NCBI GenBank assembly: GCA_035512575.1
Contig: DATKDT010000137.1
Location: 1-51,711 of the forward strand
DNA length: 51,711 nt
Source of the DNA: JALYRV01 sp035512575
GTDB taxonomy: Bacteria > Acidobacteriota > Vicinamibacteria > Vicinamibacterales > SCN-69-37
Reading direction: 5' to 3'
A program made the translations under genes and the position numbers. How positions within the stretch are numbered: the stretch's first letter is position 1; every line of letters starts with the position of its first letter. The notes under the pieces are model-generated. The model saw only the letters and a program-made list of their open reading frames with translations. It was not told the origin of the DNA and searched no databases. Shown in pieces: positions 25,639 through 33,476 of the stretch.

Positions 25639-25715
25639 CGCAGGCAGCAATCCGCACCCCGAGCTCCGCGGCGCGGCGACGGACTTGCCCGAGCGCTCTC
25701 GCACCTGCCTGCGCT
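25637..25715. repeat. Dispersed repeat at convergent gene junction, copy 1
   Basis: A perfect 11-bp inverted repeat (AGCGCAGGCAG at 25637-25647, complement at 25705-25715) brackets a 38-bp core at 25659-25696. The core recurs in opposite orientation at 50705-50742 with 36 of 38 matches. The element fills almost exactly the gap between the stops of the sigma factor and the phosphatidyltransferase. Confidence 0.8.
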
Positions 25716-26512
25716 TACCAGATGTAACCCAGCAGCCCCATGCCGCTGGCCATCGGGTCGCGGAGCCAGTCGGGCGGCGTGAGCAACACGAACGCGAGGA
25801 TGGCGAGGACCATCACGTCGTACTGCCAGGTCGCGCGCTCGTGCGTCCAGAACAGCGCGTTCCAGATCATGCGAGCGGGAATCGTCAGCGGGTTGATGCC
25901 GCCGCGCGGCTTCGCCCCGGCCGGCCTGTCGGCGGCGTTGAGCTCGCGCCAGGTGAAGTAGATCCGGTCGGCAACGGTCAGCACCGACAGCACGAACATC
26001 ACCCACAGCGCGGCGGCCATGCGGTTGGTGAACGCGCCAATCATGAAGAGCACGATGCGCTCGGGCCGCTCCATGAAGCCGACCTTGCACTTCGCGATGA
26101 TCGACTCGGCGCGCGCGCGCGTGTAGCTGGTCATGATCGAGAACGTCAGCGCGAGCGCCGCGATCATGACGTAGTCGGTGCGGCGCTGGAACGAGTAGAG
26201 ATAAATGAGACCGATGAAGAGCGCGAGGTCGGAGAAGCGGTCGACGACCGAGTCCCAGAAGCCGCCGAAGCGGCTGATGGTGCCCGACTTCTGCGCGACC
26301 TTGCCGTCGATGAAGTCGAAGATGTTGGCGACGACCATGATGACGCCGGCCAGGACGAAGCGGCCGCGCGCCAGCTCGAACGCCGCGTAGACGTTGATGA
26401 GCACGCCCACGAACGTCAGCAGATTGGGATGGATGCCCAGCGCGACGCACGTGTTGATGATCGCGCGCAGCGGAAACATGGCGACTGCGCCGATCGCGCC
26501 GGTAAATGTCAT
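25715..26512 (-). CDS. CDP-alcohol phosphatidyltransferase family protein
   Basis: A 265-residue polytopic membrane enzyme of phospholipid synthesis, which joins a CDP-activated lipid to an alcohol. The active-site signature lies in FDFIDGKVAQ, then FGGFWDSVVDRFSD, giving all four metal-binding Asp residues. The Arg normally following DGxxA is Gln here. About six hydrophobic helices are present. ATG 26512 is chosen because longer alternatives (26539, 26545, 26569) run into uvrC, which is divergent; a TACTAT -10 lies at 26528-26533. The alcohol acceptor (inositol phosphate, glycerol phosphate or other) cannot be told. Confidence 0.85.
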   Translation of the reverse strand: MTFTGAIGAVAMFPLRAIINTCVALGIHPNLLTFVGVLINVYAAFELARGRFVLAGVIMVVANIFDFIDGKVAQKSGTISRFGGFWDSVVDRFSDLALFIGLIYLYSFQRRTDYVMIAALALTFSIMTSYTRARAESIIAKCKVGFMERPERIVLFMIGAFTNRMAAALWVMFVLSVLTVADRIYFTWRELNAADRPAGAKPRGGINPLTIPARMIWNALFWTHERATWQYDVMVLAILAFVLLTPPDWLRDPMASGMGLLGYIW

Positions 26513-26537
26513 GCTTAATGCGCCTGCATAGTAGCCC

Positions 26538-28346
26538 ATGGCCATCAGCGACCTCAAGACCCAGATCAACCGGCTGCCCCAGCAGCCCGGGGTGTATCTG
26601 TTCCTGGGCCGCGGCGGCGAGACGCTCTACGTGGGCAAGGCCCGGGCGCTGCGCGACCGGGCGCGCAGCTACCTCGGCGCCTACGGCACCAGCCCCCGCC
26701 ACGACGCCCTGCTCGACGAGGCCGACACCCTCGACTTCATCGTCACCGACTCGGTCGTCGAGGCGCTGGCGCTCGAAAACAACCTGATCAAGCAGCGGTC
26801 GCCCCGCTACAACGTCCTGCTGCGCGACGACAAGACGTATCCCTATCTGCGGCTGACCGTGAGCGAGCCGGCCCCGCGGGTGCTGGTGGCGCGGCGGGTG
26901 GAGCGCGACGGGGACGTGTACGTGGGGCCGTTCATGCCGGCGGCGCTGGCGCGGCGGGCGATGGGGCTGTCGCACCGCGTGTTCGGGCTGCGGTCGTGCA
27001 ATGAAATCATCGACGGCCGGCGCGGCCGGCCCTGCCTCGAGTACGACATCAAGCGCTGCCTGGCGCCGTGCGTGGCCGCGATCTGCAGCATGGAGGACTA
27101 TCGCGAGGCGGTGGACCGTACGCGGCTGTTTCTGGACGGCCGCAACGACGAGCTGATCGCGCGCATGCGCGCCGAGATGGCGGAGGCCGCGGCAGCCGAA
27201 CAGTACGAGAAGGCCGCGCACCTGCGCGACGCGCTGCGCACGATCGAGACACTGCAGGCGCGCCAGCAGAAGATGGCCACGCCGGGCCAGGCCGATCGCG
27301 ACGCGCTCGGCATCAAGGTCGGGGCGTCGGGCGCGGTCGTCCAGATCTTCCAGATGCGCAACGGCAAGGTGATCGAGAAGGTGGAGCTCGTGTACGAAGG
27401 CACCTCGTCGGACACCGACGCCGCGGAGATTCTGGTGGCCGCCATCCAGCAGTTCTACGAGCAGCGCGAGGCGCCGCCCGAGATTCACGTGTCGGACCCA
27501 CTGCCGGCCGCCGACGCCGAAGCGCTGGAAGGATGGCTCAGCGTGAACGCCGCGAGGCGCGTGCGCATTGTCGTGCCCAGGCGCGGCGACAAACGCGGGC
27601 TGCTGGAGCTTGCCTCGCGCAACGCGGCCGTGGCCTATCAGGCACGGTTCAACCAACCCGCCATCGGCAGCTACGACGCGCTCGAGACGCTGCGGCAGGC
27701 GTTCGCGCTGCCGTCGCTGCCGCGCCGCATCGAGTGCTTCGACATTTCGACGATCCAGGGCAGCGAGACGGTCGCGTCGATGGTGGTGTGCGAGGACGGC
27801 CGCATGCGCCGGTCGGAGTACCGCAAGTTCCGCATCCGCGAGGCCGCGCACGACGACTTCCTGTCGATGCGCGAGGTGGTCTTCCGCCGCTACCGCAAGG
27901 TGCTCGAGGCGGGAGGGCCGTTCCCCGATCTGATCCTGATCGACGGCGGCAAGGGACAGCTCAATGCCGCGTACGACGCGCTCGCGCAGCTGGGGCTCGC
28001 GAACCTGGTGGCGGCCGGCATCGCGAAGAAGGAGGAGCTGCTCTACGTGCGCGACCGCGAAGATCCGATCGCGCTGGCCCGGACCAGTCCGGCGCTGCTC
28101 CTGATCCAGCGGATCCGCGACGAGGCGCACCGGTTTGCGGTGACGTTCCACCGGGCGCGGCGCTCGAAGCGCGACCTGACGAGCGACCTCGAGCGCATTC
28201 CGGGCATCGGCCCCGGCCGCCGCCGGGCTCTGCTGCGCGCGTTCGGCAGCCTGACGGGCGTGCAGCGCGCCACGCGCGAGGAGCTGACCACAGTGGTCGG
28301 CGCCAAAGGGGCCGACGCCATTCTCGGATTCTTCGCGAACGACTGA
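26538..28346 (+). CDS. uvrC: UvrABC excinuclease subunit C
   Basis: A 602-residue dual-incision nuclease of nucleotide excision repair. It has an N-terminal GIY-YIG domain (GVYLFLGRGGETLYVGKA, residues 14-31), a UVR motif (about 198-232, EYEKAAHLRD-like), an RNase H-like C-terminal nuclease domain (IECFDISTIQGSETVASMVV, FPDLILIDGGKGQLNAA) and a terminal HhH2 domain (ERIPGIGPGRRRALLRAFG). It starts a six-gene same-strand run with M50 protease, trpS, scpA, scpB and rluB. Confidence 0.97.
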   Translation: MAISDLKTQINRLPQQPGVYLFLGRGGETLYVGKARALRDRARSYLGAYGTSPRHDALLDEADTLDFIVTDSVVEALALENNLIKQRSPRYNVLLRDDKTYPYLRLTVSEPAPRVLVARRVERDGDVYVGPFMPAALARRAMGLSHRVFGLRSCNEIIDGRRGRPCLEYDIKRCLAPCVAAICSMEDYREAVDRTRLFLDGRNDELIARMRAEMAEAAAAEQYEKAAHLRDALRTIETLQARQQKMATPGQADRDALGIKVGASGAVVQIFQMRNGKVIEKVELVYEGTSSDTDAAEILVAAIQQFYEQREAPPEIHVSDPLPAADAEALEGWLSVNAARRVRIVVPRRGDKRGLLELASRNAAVAYQARFNQPAIGSYDALETLRQAFALPSLPRRIECFDISTIQGSETVASMVVCEDGRMRRSEYRKFRIREAAHDDFLSMREVVFRRYRKVLEAGGPFPDLILIDGGKGQLNAAYDALAQLGLANLVAAGIAKKEELLYVRDREDPIALARTSPALLLIQRIRDEAHRFAVTFHRARRSKRDLTSDLERIPGIGPGRRRALLRAFGSLTGVQRATREELTTVVGAKGADAILGFFAND

Positions 28347-28370
28347 ATATTTCTGTATCCTTAACGGCTC

Positions 28371-28994
28371 TTGGAAGATCTCCCCTTCAAACTGACGCTG
28401 TTCGCCGTCCTGCTGGTCTCGCTCTCGATTCACGAGGCGGCGCACGCGTGGGCGGCCAGTCGCCTCGGAGACCCGACGGCCCGGCTGCTCGGCCGGCTGA
28501 CGCTGAACCCGATCGCGCACATCGATCCCATCGGCACGCTGCTGCTGCCGGCCGTCGCGATCTTCACGGGGCTGCCGATCATCGGATGGGCGAAGCCGGT
28601 GCCGGTGGACATGCGCAACCTGCGGCATCCGCGGCGCGACTTCATGTACATCGCCGCCGCCGGCCCGGCCAGCAACCTGGCGCAAGCCGGCCTGCTGGCG
28701 ATCGCCGCGCAGCTGCTGTTTCCGGGCGGCCTCGGCCAGGGTTTCGCGGCCGGGCTGCTGCTGCAGGGCATCTTCCTCAACGTGCTGCTGGCGCTCTTCA
28801 ACCTGATTCCGATTCCGCCGCTCGACGGCGGCAACGTGCTGAGCGGGCTGCTGCCCGAACGGCTCGCGGTGTCGTACGATCGGATGGTGCGCCCCTTCGG
28901 CTTCCTGATCCTCTACGGCCTGCTGCTGACGGGCGTGTTCTCGGCGGTGATTCTGCCGCCCGCCATCTCTCTGACAAGGATGCTCCTGCCGTGA
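28371..28994 (+). CDS. M50-family (site-2-protease-type) membrane metallopeptidase
   Basis: A 207-residue integral membrane zinc protease. The HExxH site is in SIHEAAHAWAASRLGD (His21, Glu22, His25). The second zinc ligand motif is in NLIPIPPLDGGNVL. It matches the short M50 family (YwhC/FtsH-type site-2 protease homologues) that has no PDZ domain and clusters with trpS and scpAB in many bacteria. The start is TTG at 28371, as no ATG or GTG fits before the first conserved helix. The stop overlaps the trpS start (GTGA). Confidence 0.9.
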   Translation: MEDLPFKLTLFAVLLVSLSIHEAAHAWAASRLGDPTARLLGRLTLNPIAHIDPIGTLLLPAVAIFTGLPIIGWAKPVPVDMRNLRHPRRDFMYIAAAGPASNLAQAGLLAIAAQLLFPGGLGQGFAAGLLLQGIFLNVLLALFNLIPIPPLDGGNVLSGLLPERLAVSYDRMVRPFGFLILYGLLLTGVFSAVILPPAISLTRMLLP

Positions 28995-29980
28995 CCGCCC
29001 GCGTCGTCTCAGGCATGCGCCCGACAGGGAAGCTGCATCTCGGCCATCTGGTCGGGGCGCTGCAGAACTGGACGGCGCTGCAACAGACATACAGCTGCTT
29101 CTATTTCGTCGCCGACTGGCATGCGCTGACAAGCGACTACGCCTCGACGGAGCGGATCACCGAGTACGCGCTCGACAACGTGACCGACTGGATTGCCGCG
29201 GGCATCGACCCCGAACGGAGCACGATTTTCGCGCAGTCGCTCGTGCCCGAGCACGCCGAGCTCTATCTGCTGCTGCAGATGATCACACCGATTTCCTGGC
29301 TCGAGCGCGTGCCGACCTACAAGGAGCAGATCGAGCAGCTCTCGGAGAAGGACCTCTCGAACCTCGGCTTCCTCGGCTATCCGCTGCTGCAGACCGCCGA
29401 CGTCGCCATCTACGACGGCGCGTTCGTGCCGGTGGGCGAGGATCAGGTGCCGCACCTCGAGCTGTCGCGCGAGGTCGTGCGGCGCTTCAACAACTTCTAC
29501 GCCGCCGGGCTCGTCGAGCCGCAGCCGCTGCTGACGCCCACGCCGCGCCTGCCCGGGCTCGACAACCGCAAGATGAGCAAGAGCTACGGCAACACGATCG
29601 ATTTGTCGGACGATGCGGAGACGGTGCGGCAGAAGGTGCGGCAGATGTACACGGATCCCAAGCGCGTGCGGGCCGACATCCCCGGCACGGTGGAGGGCAA
29701 CCCCGTGTTCATCTATCACGACACCTTCAACCCGAACCGGGAAGAAGTCGACGACCTCAAGGCGCGCTACCGCGCCGGGAAGGTCGGCGACGTCGAGGTG
29801 AAAACGACGCTCGCGGCGGCCATGAACGCGATGCTCGACCCGCTGCGCGAGCGGCGGGCGGCCGTCGCCCGCGACCCCGAGCGGGTGCGCGAGGTGCTGA
29901 TCGAGGGCTCGCGCAAGGCGCGCGCCGCGGCCGAGGACACGATGGAGCGCGTGCGCGCCGCCGTGAAACTGAAGTACTGA
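28991..29980 (+). CDS. trpS: Tryptophanyl-tRNA synthetase
   Basis: A 329-residue class I aminoacyl-tRNA synthetase charging tRNA-Trp. The ATP-binding HIGH-like motif is GKLHLGHLVGAL and the KMSKS loop is DNRKMSKSYGNTI. The substrate-pocket segment GEDQVPHLELSREVVRRFN is present. The start is GTG at 28991, overlapping the protease stop by 4 nt. A much longer upstream reading frame in this phase is a shadow of uvrC. It is followed after 2 nt by scpA. Confidence 0.96.
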   Translation: MTARVVSGMRPTGKLHLGHLVGALQNWTALQQTYSCFYFVADWHALTSDYASTERITEYALDNVTDWIAAGIDPERSTIFAQSLVPEHAELYLLLQMITPISWLERVPTYKEQIEQLSEKDLSNLGFLGYPLLQTADVAIYDGAFVPVGEDQVPHLELSREVVRRFNNFYAAGLVEPQPLLTPTPRLPGLDNRKMSKSYGNTIDLSDDAETVRQKVRQMYTDPKRVRADIPGTVEGNPVFIYHDTFNPNREEVDDLKARYRAGKVGDVEVKTTLAAAMNAMLDPLRERRAAVARDPERVREVLIEGSRKARAAAEDTMERVRAAVKLKY

Positions 29981-29982
29981 CG

Positions 29983-30756
29983 ATGCAAGAAGAGTTTGAA
30001 TCCATACTTCAGAACTACCCCGTGCGGCTTGCCAACTTCGAGGGGCCGCTCGACCTGCTCCTGCATCTGATCAAGCAGCACGAGCTCGACATCTACGACA
30101 TTCCGATCGCGATCGTCACGAAGCAGTACCTCGACTACGTGAACGTGATGCAGGAGCTCGATCTCGACATCGCGGGCGAGTTCCTGGTGATGGCGGCGAC
30201 GCTGATTCACATCAAGTCGCGCATGCTGCTGCCGCGGCCGGATCCGCGGCAGGAGGATCCCGAGGAGGATCCGCGCGAAGCGCTCGTGCGGCGGCTGCTC
30301 GAGCATCAGAAGTTCAAGGCGGCGGCCGAGCTGCTGCACGAAAAGGAAACCCTCCGCAGCGCGCAGTGGACCCGCCCGGACGAGCGCGTGGCCGACGCGG
30401 CGGGCGAGCCGGTGGAGCCGGAGATCGAGGTCGATCTCTTCAGCCTGATGTCGGCGTTCCGGCAGGTGCTGGAGCGCGCGAAGCAGCGGCCGCAGATGCC
30501 GCTCCCGGCCGAGCACATTCCCATCGAGACGCGCATCGAGCAGCTGCTCGCGCGCCTGTCGGTGACCGAGGCGTGCGGCTTCGAGGATCTGTTCGAGGAC
30601 GTCCACAGCAAGGCGGGGATGATCGTGACGTTCCTCGCGCTGCTCGAGATGATCCGGCTCAAGCTCGTGCGCGTGTTCCAGGGAGGCGCCTTCGGCGAAA
30701 TCCGCGTCTACAAACGCGAGAAGCCGGCCGGCGCGCCTGACTTTACAATCTCCTAG
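29983..30756 (+). CDS. scpA: Segregation and condensation protein A (kleisin)
   Basis: A 257-residue kleisin that bridges SMC heads in the bacterial condensin. The N-terminal signature is FEGPLDLLLHLIKQHELDIYDIPI, followed by FLVMAATLIHIKSRMLLP. A variable linker is next, and then the C-terminal winged helix (VTFLALLEMIRLKLVRVFQ and FGEIRVYK). It starts 2 nt after trpS and is followed after 9 nt by scpB, the usual order. Confidence 0.95.
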   Translation: MQEEFESILQNYPVRLANFEGPLDLLLHLIKQHELDIYDIPIAIVTKQYLDYVNVMQELDLDIAGEFLVMAATLIHIKSRMLLPRPDPRQEDPEEDPREALVRRLLEHQKFKAAAELLHEKETLRSAQWTRPDERVADAAGEPVEPEIEVDLFSLMSAFRQVLERAKQRPQMPLPAEHIPIETRIEQLLARLSVTEACGFEDLFEDVHSKAGMIVTFLALLEMIRLKLVRVFQGGAFGEIRVYKREKPAGAPDFTIS

Positions 30757-30765
30757 AGGTTACTT

Positions 30766-31524
30766 TTGGCGAAGAAGAAGCAGCATGACGAGCAGGCCCC
30801 CGAGGAGTTGCAGGTTCAGGAGCCTCCGCCCGGCCCGTCGGAGGTGTTGATGGCCACGATCGAGGCGCTGATTTTTGCGTCGCCCGACCCCATGTCGCTC
30901 AAGCAGCTGACGAAGCTGCTCGACTCCGAGCCGAAGGAAGACGTGAAGGCGGCGCTCGACGCGGTGCGCGAGCGCTACGACCGCCCCGGCGGGCTGCAGC
31001 TCGTCGAAGTGGCCGGCGGCTACCAGATCGTCACGCGCCCCGAGCTGCACGAATGGGTGCGCCGGCTGTTCCACGAGCGGACGACGCAGAAGCTGTCGGT
31101 GGCGGCGCTCGAGACGCTCGCCGTGATCGCCTACAAGCAGCCGGTGACCTCGCCCGAGATCGCCGAGATTCGCGGCGTGAACACGTCGGGCGTGCTCGCC
31201 ACGCTGATGGACCGCAAGCTCGTGAAGATCGTCGGCCGCAGGCAGGTGGTCGGCCGTCCGTTCATGTACGGCACGACGCGGGAATTCCTGGAGCGCTTCG
31301 GCCTCAACGACTTGTCGGACCTGCCGAAGGTCGAAGACATGTCGGAGCTGCTGGGTTTCGAATTGCCGGGCATGGACGCGGCGCCCGAGACGGCAGCATT
31401 GCCGTTTGACGAGAACGCAGAACACAGAACGCAGAACGGCGAGAACGTAGAACACAGAACACAGAACACCGAAGATGGAATCGAAACGCCGGCCGAAGAC
31501 CCCGGCAAAGACGTCATCCACTAG
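30766..31524 (+). CDS. scpB: Segregation and condensation protein B
   Basis: A 252-residue ScpB with two winged-helix domains (about residues 25-105 and 108-180). Typical segments are IEALIFASPDPMSLKQLTKLL, LSVAALETLAVIAYKQPVT, EIAEIRGVNTSGVLATLMDR and GRPFMYGTTREFLERFGLNDL. TTG at 30766 is the start, with AGAGG about 8 nt upstream. The last ~40 residues (from about 216) are low-complexity and partly encoded by an array of 7-mers, giving a repeated EHRTQN motif. The 3' end overlaps the start of rluB by 50 nt. Confidence 0.95.
   Translation: MAKKKQHDEQAPEELQVQEPPPGPSEVLMATIEALIFASPDPMSLKQLTKLLDSEPKEDVKAALDAVRERYDRPGGLQLVEVAGGYQIVTRPELHEWVRRLFHERTTQKLSVAALETLAVIAYKQPVTSPEIAEIRGVNTSGVLATLMDRKLVKIVGRRQVVGRPFMYGTTREFLERFGLNDLSDLPKVEDMSELLGFELPGMDAAPETAALPFDENAEHRTQNGENVEHRTQNTEDGIETPAEDPGKDVIH
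31413..31470 (+). repeat. Period-7 array (GAACRCA family) in 3' end of scpB
   Basis: Eight 7-mers of the form GAACNNN (GAACGCA, GAACACA, GAACGTA and similar) run from 31413 to 31470 with one 2-nt slip at 31441-31442. They are in frame in scpB and end 4 nt before the rluB ATG. The same word family recurs at 47412-47504. The array is A-rich in a GC-rich gene. Confidence 0.85.
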
Positions 31525-32290
31525 CCCCGAGGGCGTCCGCCTCCAGAAGCTGATCTCCGAGGCCGGCGTGGCGTCGCGGCGGGCGGCCGAGCGGCTGATT
31601 CTCGACGGCCGTGTGATGGTCAACGGCAGGGCCGTGCGCGAGCTGGGCACGCGCGCGGATCCCGTCAGCGACGACATCCGCGTCGACGGCCGCCGGCTGC
31701 CGAAGCCCGAGCGCCGCCACCTCCTCATGTACAAGCCGCGCGGCTACGTCAGCACGCGCAGCGATCCCGAGGGGCGGCCCACGGTCATCGAGCTGCTCGA
31801 GCGCGCGAAGATCCGCGGCTACTTCTATCCGGTCGGCCGGCTGGACTACGACTCCGACGGCCTGCTCATTCTCACCAACGACGGCACCTTTGCCGAGCGG
31901 CTGATGCATCCGCGCTATCAGCTCGAGCGCGCGTACGAGGCGCGCGTGCGCGGCGTGCCCGATCAGAAGGCGATCGAGCGCCTGCGCAAGGGCGTGCCGC
32001 TCGACGGCCAGCGCACGCAGCCGGCCGGCGTCAGCGTGCTGCGCGTGATGGAAGGCAAGTCGACGCCGCAGGCGGTGGTGGACGTCGTGCTGAAGGAAGG
32101 CCGCAACCGCCAGGTGCGCCGGATGTTCGAGGCCGTCGGCCACCCGGTGCTGCGCCTCACGCGCGTGCGCATCGGCACCATCCGCATTGGCGATCTCCGG
32201 CCAGGCGACATTCGCGAATTGTCTCCCCGCGAGATACAGAGTCTCGTTAAGACGAAAGACGCAAGACTAAAGACTAAAGAAGGTCTTTAG
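31475..32290 (+). CDS. rluB: 23S rRNA pseudouridine synthase (RluB family)
   Basis: A 271-residue enzyme that isomerises a uridine in 23S rRNA. It has an N-terminal S4 RNA-binding domain (VRLQKLISEAGVASRRAAER, residues 21-40) and a catalytic domain containing GRLDYDSDGLLILTNDG with the catalytic Asp, plus EGRNRQVRRMFEAVGHPV. ATG 31475 overlaps scpB by 50 nt. The last ~14 residues, rich in Lys, Thr and Asp, are encoded by a 7-nt repeat array shared with the convergent gene. Confidence 0.94.
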   Translation: MESKRRPKTPAKTSSTSPEGVRLQKLISEAGVASRRAAERLILDGRVMVNGRAVRELGTRADPVSDDIRVDGRRLPKPERRHLLMYKPRGYVSTRSDPEGRPTVIELLERAKIRGYFYPVGRLDYDSDGLLILTNDGTFAERLMHPRYQLERAYEARVRGVPDQKAIERLRKGVPLDGQRTQPAGVSVLRVMEGKSTPQAVVDVVLKEGRNRQVRRMFEAVGHPVLRLTRVRIGTIRIGDLRPGDIRELSPREIQSLVKTKDARLKTKEGL

Positions 32291-32297
32291 TCTTTAA
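32249..32297. repeat. Period-7 array (AAGACTA/TCTTTAG) across convergent stops
   Basis: Four plus-strand 7-mers (AAGACGA, AAGACGC, AAGACTA twice; 32249-32276) are followed after AAGAAGG by the inverted pair TCTTTAG and TCTTTAA (32284-32297). It can fold into an A/T-rich hairpin. It encodes the C termini of both rluB and the convergent hydrolase, which overlap by 4 nt. The same word recurs at 45241-45275. Confidence 0.85.
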
Positions 32298-33450
32298 CAG
32301 CCATCATCTGTTTCCAGAATTTCACCAACCTCCACGCATCCGCCATGGGCGCGTTCGTGTTCAGATCCGCGTGCGACACGAGCGGCGTCAGCAGCGTCTT
32401 CACCTGCGGATTGCCCTGGGCGCGCAGATAGGCCGCGGTCAGCGGCGTTTCGGCCGAGGGGATGACGTTGTCGTCGCGGCCGTGCAGCAGGAAGGCGGGC
32501 GCCATCGGCGCGGGCGACCGCTCGGGCGACAGCGACGGGTCACCGGCCAGCCGCTCGACGTGCGGCAGCACGGCGGGCCCGAGCTCCGCGACGTTTCGAT
32601 CGTTCACCCACGACAGCAGCGTGCGCGCCGGCTCCTCGAGGGCCTCCGCCTGCGCGCGCGCATCCGCGAACAGCGCCAGCGCCCGAGGCTTGTCCGTCAG
32701 GTCGTGGAGCGATCCTTCGAGGAACGTCAGCACGCCACGCCTGAGCGGTTCCACCTGCGCCGCGGGCACCATCGCCGGCGCGACTTCCAGCAGCACGATC
32801 GCGATGCCGTAGTCGTGCGGCTGCCTGCGCGTGCCGTCGGGCAGCACCCCCGTGCAGAGGAACCGCAGCACGCGCACCAGATCGCCATAGCCGCCGAACG
32901 ACACCACCATCGACAGCCGCTCGCCGAGCGACGGCCGCCCCGCCGCCACCAGCGCCAGGCCGCCCGAGAAGCTCACGCCGGCCATCCCGATTCGTCCGCC
33001 TCGCCCGATCCCCGGCTGGTTCGCGGCCCACACCGTCGCGTCCTCAATCTGATCCGTCGCTCTCATCGTCACCCGGAACTCGCGCAGATCTGGCAGCGGG
33101 ACGCTGACGACGGTGACGCCGGCGGAGGAGAAGCGGCGCGAAAAGCCGGCGAGGCGTGGTTCGTCGACGCCGCCGCGGTGGATGCCGGGAAAGATGATGA
33201 AGCCCGGAGAGGAGGCCGCGTCGCGTGTCGGCGTGTAGACGCGGGCTGCGAGATCGCCGTGTCGTGTGGGGATCGTGACGTCGCGCCAGGTGACCGGCGA
33301 GGCGTCGCCGGGCAGCAGGCGGCGCGACCAGTGTGTGACGCCGCCGAGATCCATGATGAACGCCGCGCTGTCGGCGTACGGCTTCAGGATGAGCGTGGCC
33401 ACTGCGAGCAGCAGGCCCGCGGCGGCCAGCACCGTGACGGTTCGACGCAC
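32287..33450 (-). CDS. Membrane-anchored alpha/beta hydrolase
   Basis: A 387-residue protein with an N-terminal hydrophobic anchor (5-23) and an alpha/beta-hydrolase fold. The nucleophile elbow is GVSFSGG, the acid is in LHGRDDNVIP and the His in LVSHADL. PGFIIFPGIHRGG probably carries the oxyanion hole. It resembles dienelactone-hydrolase or cephalosporin-esterase-like groups, but the substrate is unknown. The start is GTG at 33450, 6 nt after a minus-strand TATGAT. It is divergent from cmk with overlapping promoters. Confidence 0.82.
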   Translation of the reverse strand: MRRTVTVLAAAGLLLAVATLILKPYADSAAFIMDLGGVTHWSRRLLPGDASPVTWRDVTIPTRHGDLAARVYTPTRDAASSPGFIIFPGIHRGGVDEPRLAGFSRRFSSAGVTVVSVPLPDLREFRVTMRATDQIEDATVWAANQPGIGRGGRIGMAGVSFSGGLALVAAGRPSLGERLSMVVSFGGYGDLVRVLRFLCTGVLPDGTRRQPHDYGIAIVLLEVAPAMVPAAQVEPLRRGVLTFLEGSLHDLTDKPRALALFADARAQAEALEEPARTLLSWVNDRNVAELGPAVLPHVERLAGDPSLSPERSPAPMAPAFLLHGRDDNVIPSAETPLTAAYLRAQGNPQVKTLLTPLVSHADLNTNAPMADAWRLVKFWKQMMAVKD

Positions 33451-33456
33451 GGATGA

Positions 33457-33470
33457 ATCATAGCGATAAT
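33457..33470. promoter_or_regulatory. Paired divergent -10 boxes, hydrolase and cmk
   Basis: The minus-strand -10 TATGAT (33457-33462) ends 6 nt before the hydrolase GTG at 33450. The plus-strand -10 GATAAT (33465-33470) ends 6 nt before the cmk ATG at 33477. Both messages would be leaderless, and the two start codons are only 26 nt apart. Confidence 0.55.
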
Positions 33471-33476
33471 GTCGTG

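Noticed and set aside
25635..29132. 1165-codon minus-strand open frame across uvrC and the protease gene
   Set aside because: Low-complexity Arg/His/Ala-rich shadow. It also crosses the phosphatidyltransferase gene in another frame.
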